Below, piece after piece: positions 8,815 to 15,853 of a stretch of DNA of 64,000 nt. This stretch comes from Campylobacteraceae bacterium (GTDB taxonomy: Bacteria; Campylobacterota; Campylobacteria; Campylobacterales; Campylobacteraceae), in assembly GCA_900753405.1 (NCBI GenBank), contig CAADYZ010000017.1, positions 72,337 through 136,336 on the forward strand. Reading direction: 5' to 3'. The notes beneath the pieces were generated by a model, which was not told where the DNA came from, made no database searches, and saw only the letters and a list, made by a program, of their open reading frames with translations. Every line of letters begins with the position of its first letter. Within the stretch, counting starts at the first letter, position 1. A program made the position numbers and the translations under genes.

Positions 8815-9387
8815 CTAAAAACTAGCGTCAATCCCCGCGCAAATCGCGTGGATGACGAGGATGTGCAGCTCCTGAATTCGCGCCGTGTCGTTTGAAGGCA
8901 TTACAATGTTTAGCTCGCACGCCTCGTTCATCGCCCCGCCGCCCTTTCCGCTAAGCCCGATCGTGCCAATTCCGATCTTACGCGCGCTTTTAAACGCCTC
9001 TAAAACATTCGCGCTGTTTCCGCTAGTTGAGATGCCAAAAAGCAGATCGCCGCGTCTGCCGAGCGCCTCAACCTGCCTTGCAAAAACGCGCGAAAAGTCA
9101 TAGTCGTTTGCGATCGCACTCATCGCCGAAGTGTCCGTTGTCAGCGAAACGCCAGCAAGTGCCGTGCGCTCCTTTTTGTAACGCCCGCTTAACTCTGCGG
9201 CAAAATGTTGCGCGTCCGCCGCGCTTCCGCCGTTGCCGCAAAAGAGGATTTTGCCGCCCTCTTTTAGCGTCTTCACGCTTAGTTCGATCGCCTCTTCAAC
9301 TTGCGTGTCAAAAGCACTTAAAAGCTCGGTGTGAAGGTGGTTTAAAGTGCGGATATGCTCCTCTAATTCGTGTGCGAAAAAACCCAT
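8815..9387 (-). CDS. gmhA: Phosphoheptose isomerase GmhA
   Basis: 190-residue SIS-domain enzyme that converts sedoheptulose 7-phosphate to D-glycero-manno-heptose 7-phosphate for LPS core heptose. Motifs: ILFCGNGGSAADAQHFAAEL, GRYKKERTALAGVSLTTDT, SAIANDYDFSRVFARQ, SGNSANVLEAF, and a C-terminal ELHILVIHAICAGID. RBS GGAGTTAGG precedes ATG 9387. It is the first gene of the minus-strand run kdsC-lptC-lptA-engB. Confidence 0.95.
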   Translation of the reverse strand: MGFFAHELEEHIRTLNHLHTELLSAFDTQVEEAIELSVKTLKEGGKILFCGNGGSAADAQHFAAELSGRYKKERTALAGVSLTTDTSAMSAIANDYDFSRVFARQVEALGRRGDLLFGISTSGNSANVLEAFKSARKIGIGTIGLSGKGGGAMNEACELNIVMPSNDTARIQELHILVIHAICAGIDASF

Positions 9388-9435
9388 CCTAACTCCGTTT
9401 ATAAAGAAAAATTTGCTAAGTTTAACGAAAAAAAC

Positions 9436-9473
9436 CTAAAAAAAAGTAAATCTGCGGCTTTTTACACCGCAGA
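9436..9473 (-). terminator. Rho-independent terminator of the DUF2325 gene
   Basis: Stem TCTGCGG/CCGCAGA with a 9-nt loop. On the minus strand it is followed within 5 nt by a long T-rich run (ACTTTTTTTTAGG). It lies 55 bp past the stop of the DUF2325 gene and 49 bp before gmhA, so it separates these two units. Confidence 0.8.
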
Positions 9474-9527
9474 GGAGATGAAAAGTAGGTTGTGTGATTG
9501 TCAAAGTTGAGTTTGATTCTCAACTAA

Positions 9528-9845
9528 TTACTGCTCGCAAAGCCTTTGACACTCTTTGTTAAGCCCAAAAATTTTGCAATACTCACAATACACACAGCTC
9601 ACGCTTCGCTTCGCACAAACAACTGGAATGCCCTGTTTTTTTGCGTCATTTTTGATCTTCTTTGCGGTGTTATGGTTCAAAAAACTCGTCAGCATCACCA
9701 CACACTGCGTCCCAAGCGGGATCGGACGGCGATTAACGCGGTTTTCGTTCCTAGCGTCCCAATGCTCGATCTTACTCGCACCCAAATTCCTAAGCACCGC
9801 TTTAATCGCAGTAATCTCATCCGCCCCAACAACTAAAACTGACAT
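9528..9845 (-). CDS. DUF2325 family small cysteine protein
   Basis: 105-residue protein beginning MSVLVVGADEITAIKAVL. It has a conserved N-terminal VGAD, a central RRPIPLGTQCVVMLTSFLNH, and a Cys cluster CVYCEYC plus C-terminal Cys residues. This is the DUF2325 layout common in Campylobacterota and Clostridia. The biochemical role is not established; the cysteines could bind metal or act in redox. RBS AAAAGGA fits ATG 9845. A Fur-box-like sequence overlaps the upstream region, so iron control is plausible. It is monocistronic with its own terminator. Confidence 0.75.
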   Translation of the reverse strand: MSVLVVGADEITAIKAVLRNLGASKIEHWDARNENRVNRRPIPLGTQCVVMLTSFLNHNTAKKIKNDAKKQGIPVVCAKRSVSCVYCEYCKIFGLNKECQRLCEQ

Positions 9846-9860
9846 TTGCGATCCTTTTAT

Positions 9861-9879
9861 GATAATGATTATTAAAACA
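9861..9879 (-). promoter_or_regulatory. Fur-box-like site upstream of DUF2325 gene
   Basis: GATAATGATTATTAAAAC lies 16 bp upstream of the DUF2325 start. The first nine bases match the classical Fur box GATAATGAT exactly and the following half is a degraded inverted copy. Iron/Fur control is an inference. Confidence 0.5.
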
Positions 9880-9961
9880 ATCGAATTGTAACAGGTTAAA
9901 CTGAAATTTTACTAAAAGTTTAAAAAACATTGTCAAATTCGAATTTGACATTCCAAAAAGA

Positions 9962-12448
9962 CTAGCGAAGGCGGATTAGAAGCATCGCAGGCAGCAAAAT
10001 CAACGCCGCAAGCAACATCAACGCCATCGTCAAAGAGGTGAAAAGTCCGAAGTAAATGGTCGGGTAGAAGTTGCTTAGAACCATTGTCGCAAAGCCAACG
10101 AAAATGACAACGCTTGTGTAATACATCGCCACGCCGATACCCGCACTACTTTGCGTCACTGCGCAAATTTTGCTGCCGCAGTTTTTGAGGTTGTTTTGGT
10201 AGGTGTGGATGTAGTGGATCGAGTTATCCACGCCGATGCCAAGGGCGATCGCGGCGATTGTGATACTCATAATGTCAAGAGGAATGCCGATCGCTCCCAT
10301 CACCCCAAACACACAGACGATCGCCGCAGCGTTTGAAAGCAGTGCAAAGGCGGCAAGTTTGAGGCTGCGGAAAATGACGATGAAAATCACCATCAAAACC
10401 GCCGCCAAAAGCCCCAAGGTGTCAAACTGCGAGGCAAAAAGACTTTGCAAAACATTGTTATAAAGCACCATAATCCCACTCACCTCAGCGCTCGCGTCCT
10501 CGCCTTGTAAGATCTCGTTTAGATCCTGCCGAAGCTGGCTAATGAACTCGTTTCGCCTTAGCTGCGGGTCGCTGTCACGCATCCGCGCGCTAAAATGCAG
10601 CTCATTGTCCTCAAAGCTGACATACGGCGAGAGGAGGATTTTTTTGTAACTCTCAGGCGCGGTTTTGTAAAGCACGGCAAGTGTTAGGCTGTCAAGCTCG
10701 GTGTTGGCGTTAAGTTTTTTGCCAATTTGCAGCAACAAGTCAAGCGAACCGACATAACCCACAAACTCGCGTTGTTGTAAAAAAAGCGTCACCATTTTGG
10801 CGATGCGAAGTTTGTTTTGGCTAAACCAGTAAGCGTTTTGCTCCCCGTCATCCTCAAATTCGAATTCATCCACCTCTTCATCAACCAAATTTTGCGCCAA
10901 ATTCAGCGCTTGTGCTGCTTTGTGTCCCGCTAAAATTTCGTCTGTGTGGTTTGGCGAAAACCACGCCTCGCCTGAGGAGAGCGAGTTGTGCGAGATGTTT
11001 TGTGTGCGTGAGAATTTCACAACCACATCAAACGGAATCGTCCCGCCAAGCTTCTCGTCAATTAGCTTCATCCCTTGGTAAATCTCGCTTTTTTCTTTAA
11101 AGTAGCCGATGAAACTGTTTTCAACGCGAAGTGTGCTAGCCCCCCAAACGCCAAAGCCCACACAAAGCAGCGTCACGCCTAAAACGGCTCGTTTGTGGTT
11201 GAGGGCTAGGCGGGCGCAAAATTCGTTAAATTTCAGCCTGTGGAGAAAACTTGGCTTAAATGGGCGTTTTTTGCAAAGGCTCATCACGCTCGCAAAAGCG
11301 ATGAAGGTGATGAAAAACGAAACTCCCACGCCCAAACTCATCATCGCCCCAAGTGCTATGACTGGTGCGATGTCGCTGATGCAGAGGCTCAAAAAGCCGA
11401 CAATTGTCGTAAAAACGGCAAAAAAACAGCCAAACACGCGCTCTTTTAACGCCAAAAACACCAGCTCTTTTTGCGTAGCGTCTGGCAGCTCTTGGCTAAA
11501 TTGGATGTAAGCGACTAGAAGGTGGATGATGAGCGAGATTGTGACGATGAGTTGCAAGGCGATGAAATTTGAGCTTACAACGGTGATTTCATAACCCAAA
11601 AAGCCCAAAATTCCGCTTGCCGTGACGACACTAAGCGCGCAAACGCCAAGTGGCAAAACGACAAAAATCACCCTGCGGAAAAAGAGCCACAAGCAAAGAG
11701 CGATGATCCCGCTAAGGGCGAGTCCGTAGGTGAAAAGGTCGCTTTTGATGTAACTAATCATATCATTAGCGATCATATTCATCCCGCCCAAAAACAGCGT
11801 GTCCTCGCCTCTGTTTTGCGCCAAAACCTCGCGGACTTGCGCGATTAGTCGCGACTCGTTTTTACGCAGCTCATCACGGTAGGCTTTGAGCGCGGCGCGC
11901 TCTTGCGTGGCGAAAAACTCGCTGCCCTCTGCAAGCGTGGCATTGTGGTCGCGCAGGTTGATGATGATGGCAGTTGTGCTAAGATCTTTGCTGATGAGGT
12001 TTTCTTTGTAGAGCGGGTTGAGTTCAAATTCGGTTTTTGCAAGCGTTGTGTTGTTCGTGTTTTTCAGCGTTGGCACGCTTTCAAGTAGCGAAGCAAAACT
12101 CGAATTTGACGCCATTAAAAGCGGCATATCCAGCAGCGTCAAAACCGAATTTACGCCGTTGATTTGTTCGAGTTGCGTGGCGATTTGGTTGATTTTGTTG
12201 ATGTTTTCTTGCGTGAAAATCTCGCCATTTTTAGGCGAAAAAGCGGCGATCAAAAAATTGTTCGTGCCGTATTTACGCGCGTTTTTGCGCCAAATTTCAA
12301 GGTCTTTGTCCTCTTTTAAAAGCAGCGTTTGAGTCGAAGCATCAATTTCAAGTTTTGTCGCAAAAGAGCCAAAAAAAGCCACAAACGCAAGCAACAACGC
12401 AAGAAAAAGTTTTGGTTTGTTGATTAGTTGCTTAAAAATTTGCTGCAT
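9962..12448 (-). CDS. RND-superfamily (MMPL/HpnN-like) exporter
   Basis: 828-residue inner-membrane protein with the two-fold RND layout. One N-terminal helix (LFLALLLAFVAFFGSFATKL) is followed by a large periplasmic loop, a cluster of helices around GMNMIANDMISY, a second loop and a C-terminal helix cluster containing IALGIGVDNSIHYIHTY (acidic proton-relay helix). There are about 12 membrane segments in total. The family exports lipids or hydrophobic compounds. The MlaC-like gene 26 bp upstream on the same strand suggests a lipid-transport role, as in the C. jejuni Cj1372/Cj1373 neighbourhood. Several dispersed repeats are embedded in the first periplasmic loop (near 12015, 12095 and 12135). 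Confidence 0.85.
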   Translation of the reverse strand: MQQIFKQLINKPKLFLALLLAFVAFFGSFATKLEIDASTQTLLLKEDKDLEIWRKNARKYGTNNFLIAAFSPKNGEIFTQENINKINQIATQLEQINGVNSVLTLLDMPLLMASNSSFASLLESVPTLKNTNNTTLAKTEFELNPLYKENLISKDLSTTAIIINLRDHNATLAEGSEFFATQERAALKAYRDELRKNESRLIAQVREVLAQNRGEDTLFLGGMNMIANDMISYIKSDLFTYGLALSGIIALCLWLFFRRVIFVVLPLGVCALSVVTASGILGFLGYEITVVSSNFIALQLIVTISLIIHLLVAYIQFSQELPDATQKELVFLALKERVFGCFFAVFTTIVGFLSLCISDIAPVIALGAMMSLGVGVSFFITFIAFASVMSLCKKRPFKPSFLHRLKFNEFCARLALNHKRAVLGVTLLCVGFGVWGASTLRVENSFIGYFKEKSEIYQGMKLIDEKLGGTIPFDVVVKFSRTQNISHNSLSSGEAWFSPNHTDEILAGHKAAQALNLAQNLVDEEVDEFEFEDDGEQNAYWFSQNKLRIAKMVTLFLQQREFVGYVGSLDLLLQIGKKLNANTELDSLTLAVLYKTAPESYKKILLSPYVSFEDNELHFSARMRDSDPQLRRNEFISQLRQDLNEILQGEDASAEVSGIMVLYNNVLQSLFASQFDTLGLLAAVLMVIFIVIFRSLKLAAFALLSNAAAIVCVFGVMGAIGIPLDIMSITIAAIALGIGVDNSIHYIHTYQNNLKNCGSKICAVTQSSAGIGVAMYYTSVVIFVGFATMVLSNFYPTIYFGLFTSLTMALMLLAALILLPAMLLIRLR

Positions 12449-12474
12449 TTGCGACTTTCAAATTCGGTTTTAAC

Positions 12475-13065
12475 TCACTTCACCGCGACACTCGTTTGTT
12501 TCACAGCGGCGATAAGCGCGTCCAAGTCGCCAGTTTTGATGTTTGCAAGTTGCGAGCGGTAAAGCCCGACCACACTCACGCCAACCACCTCGACATCATA
12601 AACCAAATAGTCATTTGCCGCCTCTTTTGTGTAGAGTTTAAAGTTGAGTTTGTAAGTCTGCGTCCCACCGACAATATCCACATCCACAAAATAGCGGTTT
12701 TTTGGCTTTGGCGGCGCAAAACTTTGTGCGACAACGAAGCGTTGGTTTGTGTAAAGCGAGAGTTTTTCGACAAACGACTCTTTGAGTTTTGCTACAAATT
12801 CGCGCTCAAAAAGCTTGATCTGCTCGGCGTTTAACGCCTTTGTGTGCGCCCCAAGCGCGATCCGCGCCATTCTAGCGTAGTCAAAATACCCGTCAAACAT
12901 CTCAAAAAGCTTCTGACTTTTTTGCGTCAAACTCGTTGGTTGTTTGATGATGATCGCAGCTTGGTTGAGATCTTTTTGCACGACTGAGTTGATGCTCTCT
13001 TTTTCGATCCCAAAGGCGCAAACCGCAAAACTTGCTAAACATAACTTTATCAAAAACTTTTTCAT
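12475..13065 (-). CDS. MlaC/Ttg2D-like periplasmic phospholipid-binding protein
   Basis: 196-residue exported protein: signal peptide MKKFLIKLCLASFAVCAFG, then the Tol_Tol_Ttg2 fold. Typical stretches are LFEMFDGYFDYARMARIALG, FEREFVAKLKESFVEKL and YLVYDVEVVGVSVVGLYRSQ. MlaC proteins ferry phospholipids between the membranes. No mlaA, mlaD, mlaE or mlaF is nearby; instead it is paired with the RND exporter. RBS AAGGAACGCGT precedes ATG 13065. Confidence 0.85.
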   Translation of the reverse strand: MKKFLIKLCLASFAVCAFGIEKESINSVVQKDLNQAAIIIKQPTSLTQKSQKLFEMFDGYFDYARMARIALGAHTKALNAEQIKLFEREFVAKLKESFVEKLSLYTNQRFVVAQSFAPPKPKNRYFVDVDIVGGTQTYKLNFKLYTKEAANDYLVYDVEVVGVSVVGLYRSQLANIKTGDLDALIAAVKQTSVAVK

Positions 13066-13103
13066 ACGCGTTCCTTAACTAAATTTGTCAAAACCGAATT
13101 TGA

Positions 13104-13664
13104 CTAGAAATTTCGCCTCTCGTTGATCGCTTTTGTCAGCGAGAGAAGATCCACATTCTCCAAACTCACACCCATCGGCACGCCCTGTGCGATCTTGCTA
13201 AATGCGACTTGCTTATGCTTCAAACTCTCCTGCACAAACAACATCACCGACTCTGCCCGCAGCGAAGGCGTGAAGGCAAAAAGCAGCTCTTTAATCTCAA
13301 AATACTCCACAAACTCATTCAGCGCTTCTAGCCGCGAGAAGTCGTTGAAGACAAAATACACGCCGTTAAACGAGGCGGAATTTTCGATGGTGAAGATGTC
13401 TTTTGCGTCCTCGACTATGCACGCTGTGCCGATGTGTCGTTGCGTGTCAGCACAGATCGGGCAAAACTGCGACTCGGCGATCCCGCCGCAAAGCTGGCAG
13501 TGGCGCAAATTTTTCACTGCCTCGCCAAGCGCATAAGCCAAACTCAGCCCCAAAGTCGGGTTTGCGAGTGCGACTTCATAGGCGTATTTCAACGCCGACT
13601 TTTTGCCGATGCCGCCGACTGCGTTAAAGCTCTCAACCAGACTTTCAAACTTTTCGATTTTCAT
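13104..13664 (-). CDS. recR: Recombination protein RecR
   Basis: 186-residue DNA-clamp protein of RecFOR gap repair. The N-terminal helix-hairpin-helix is GGIGKKSALKYA, the zinc finger is CQLCGGIAESQFCPIC, and the Toprim domain starts ACIVEDAKDIFTIENS. It is slightly shorter than the ~200-residue norm, as is usual in Campylobacter. The start overlaps the 3' end of racS by 20 bp, matching racR-racS-recR order in C. jejuni. Confidence 0.95.
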   Translation of the reverse strand: MKIEKFESLVESFNAVGGIGKKSALKYAYEVALANPTLGLSLAYALGEAVKNLRHCQLCGGIAESQFCPICADTQRHIGTACIVEDAKDIFTIENSASFNGVYFVFNDFSRLEALNEFVEYFEIKELLFAFTPSLRAESVMLFVQESLKHKQVAFSKIAQGVPMGVSLENVDLLSLTKAINERRNF

Positions 13665-14937
13665 CGCCCTCGCCCTTTGTTTTGCTCTTTTTACTCATCT
13701 CAATCGTAATCGCGTGTTTGCCGCCTTCATACGCGTAACGCAGGTTAAAGCCGTGAAGTTCGCAAACTTTGTCGGCTATGTAAAGCCCAAGCCCCATCCC
13801 GCACTGCTTGCCGCTTTTTTCCCGCACAAACGGCTCTTTGTATTTTGCAAAGTCCATTTTCAGCGGCTCGCCGCAGTTTTTGACGCTGATGTAGTCTGCT
13901 GCGATACACATCTGCGCGCAACCATTTGCCGAATATTTAAGCGCATTATCAAGCAGGTTTTTCACAGCCAAGATGAACAAATCCCGATCCACCGCCTTGC
14001 TAAGAGTCTCGTCTCCGTCAATGCCCTCAAAACTAAGTGCTACTTTTGCGTTAAAATTTTCAAGCATCATCGCGTTTTTGATCTCCCCTGCAAGCGTCTG
14101 CGCGCTCATTGGCTGCAAATTCAAAAGGTAACTTCCGCTTGCGATCTTTTCGATCTTCGCAAACTCGTTAATCAGCTCATTTAGCCGCTCAAAAACCCGC
14201 ACCATCCGCTCTTTTGTAAGCCCGTCTTCAAGGCTTTCGCTTAGAATTCTGCCTTTGCCAATGGGTGTTTTAAGCTCGTGCATAATCGCGCGCAAAAACA
14301 GCTGCCGCGACTCGACAAGCGACTTAATTTTGCACGCGGCGGTGTAAAACTCGTCCGCGACCTGCCCGATCTCATCCTTGCGGTTCATCGTAAAAATTTT
14401 ACAACTCTCGTTGAAGTTTCCGCTTGCGAATTTGGCGATGTCCTCGCGCAAAACATTCAGCGGCTCTAAGCTTTTTAACACCGAGAAAAACAGCACGCCA
14501 AAAACCGCCAAACAACCCAGCAAGCAAAGCAGAAGCGGCAAAGTCGCACGGTCTCTTAGCGTGTTTTTCAGCAAAATGACCGCCGCATTCTGCCTTAGTT
14601 TTAGGCAATATTCATTCCCAAACTGCAACACCTCAACCTTGCCAAGCTTCGTGTCGTAACGCTCGATGATGTCGGCGTATTTGAGGATTTTGTAACGCGT
14701 GTCCTGCCGATGAACATATTCGAGGTTGAACTTTTGGAAATATTCCTCCCAGTTGTTTGGCAAATTTTGTGACTTTTCGTAAAGCGAATTTAGCCAGCTG
14801 ATCGCGTTGAGCTGGTTTTCTCGAACCTTGTCCGTTAAGGCTTGGTGCTGCAAGTTGTAGATGGTGTAAAGCAGCGCGATGATCACGCCAACTGCCACGC
14901 CAAAAATCAGCGCGATCCTCGTGCGCAAACTTCTCAC
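13645..14937 (-). CDS. racS: Sensor histidine kinase RacS (ArsS-type)
   Basis: Two-component sensor of about 430 residues. One membrane segment follows RTRIALIFGVAVGVIIALLY, then a ~100-residue periplasmic domain, then a second segment (LPLLLCLLGCLAVFGVLFF). HAMP, H-box AIMHELKTPIGKGR, N-box LLDNALKYS and G-box CGMGLGLYIADKV complete it. The start is read as GTG 14937, preceded by AAGGGGCGAGA. An upstream in-frame ATG at 14982 would add a MSKSNLNF leader made only of dispersed-repeat sequence. In C. jejuni RacRS is a temperature/respiration-linked system; in H. pylori the orthologue ArsRS senses acid. The signal here is unknown. Confidence 0.9.
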   Translation of the reverse strand: MRSLRTRIALIFGVAVGVIIALLYTIYNLQHQALTDKVRENQLNAISWLNSLYEKSQNLPNNWEEYFQKFNLEYVHRQDTRYKILKYADIIERYDTKLGKVEVLQFGNEYCLKLRQNAAVILLKNTLRDRATLPLLLCLLGCLAVFGVLFFSVLKSLEPLNVLREDIAKFASGNFNESCKIFTMNRKDEIGQVADEFYTAACKIKSLVESRQLFLRAIMHELKTPIGKGRILSESLEDGLTKERMVRVFERLNELINEFAKIEKIASGSYLLNLQPMSAQTLAGEIKNAMMLENFNAKVALSFEGIDGDETLSKAVDRDLFILAVKNLLDNALKYSANGCAQMCIAADYISVKNCGEPLKMDFAKYKEPFVREKSGKQCGMGLGLYIADKVCELHGFNLRYAYEGGKHAITIEMSKKSKTKGEGDENRKV

Positions 14938-15002
14938 TCTCGCCCCTTTTTGCCACCAAAAATTCAAATTTGATTTTGACAATTTGCAAAAACCGAATTT
15001 GA

Positions 15003-15677
15003 CTAGCCCAAAAGCTTATAGCCGATGCCGCGGACGCTAAAAATGTATTTTGGCGAACGCGAGTCGTCATTAATCTTTGCGCGCAAACGCCCGATGATCA
15101 CATCAAGGCTTTTTGAGTCCTTGTCTTTGAGGCTTTTGCAGTTACCGACAAGTTGCTCGCGCGAGATGGCAAAGCCGTGATGGTTGATGAGGTATTCTAA
15201 AATCTCATACTCCGCAGGCGTCAAGCTCAACTCTTTTTCGTCAAAAAAGATCAAATGCCTTTTCTCATCCATGCGGAAAATCGTCTCGCCACGCGTCTCT
15301 TGGCTCATCTCGCTGCTGCGTTTGTAGCGGCGAATTAAGCTGCTGATGCGCGCAAACATCTCCTTTGGATCATAAGGTTTTGGCAGGTAGTCGTCTGCGC
15401 CAAGTTGCAAGCCGATTACCTTGTCATCCACATCACTCCTTGCCGAGCTGATGATGATCGGGATGTTGTATTTAGCGCGAATTTCTTTGCAAACTTCAAG
15501 TCCGTCAATGCCTGGCAAAGTCAGGTCTAAAATCACCAAGTCAAAGTCTTTGATCCCAGCTGCCAAACCAGAATATGGGTCGTCGTAATTGGTGATTTCA
15601 ATGTTGTATTTAGCGAGATATTCTGCCAAAATTTGAGCAAATTCTACATCGTCTTCAATCATAAGCACTTTAATCAT
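15003..15677 (-). CDS. racR: OmpR-family response regulator RacR (ArsR-type)
   Basis: 224-residue regulator. The receiver domain has acidic pocket MIEDDVEFAQ, phospho-acceptor in VILDLTLPGIDG, and LGADDYLPKPYD; the winged-helix DNA-binding domain has LTPAEYEILEYLI and GRLRAKI. It is closest to H. pylori ArsR/C. jejuni RacR, including the conserved ISSARSDVDDK. RBS AAAAGGAGAGAAG sits before ATG 15677. racS follows 65 bp later, with two dispersed repeats in the gap. Confidence 0.93.
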   Translation of the reverse strand: MIKVLMIEDDVEFAQILAEYLAKYNIEITNYDDPYSGLAAGIKDFDLVILDLTLPGIDGLEVCKEIRAKYNIPIIISSARSDVDDKVIGLQLGADDYLPKPYDPKEMFARISSLIRRYKRSSEMSQETRGETIFRMDEKRHLIFFDEKELSLTPAEYEILEYLINHHGFAISREQLVGNCKSLKDKDSKSLDVIIGRLRAKINDDSRSPKYIFSVRGIGYKLLG

Positions 15678-15814
15678 CTTCTCTCCTTTTAAAATTGTGC
15701 GATTTTACTAAATCTTTATTAAATTTTTGTAAATGTTAGCTAAATTTTTCCTTAAATGTAACAAAAATTACAGAATTTTGTCAAAATCAAATTTGATTTT
15801 TAAATGTTTTTCAA

Positions 15815-15853
15815 TTTTTTTAGCTAAAATAACCCTTTTTTCAAAGGACCTTT
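15815..15853 (+). promoter_or_regulatory. Putative ftsK promoter and RBS
   Basis: T-rich stretch followed by GCTAAAATAACCC (TAAAAT as a -10 hexamer with upstream G), then AAAGGA at 15844-15849 ahead of the TTG start. Campylobacter sigma-70 promoters typically have such a -10 preceded by T-rich DNA rather than a strong -35. A dispersed repeat (15779-15800) lies just upstream. Confidence 0.4.
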
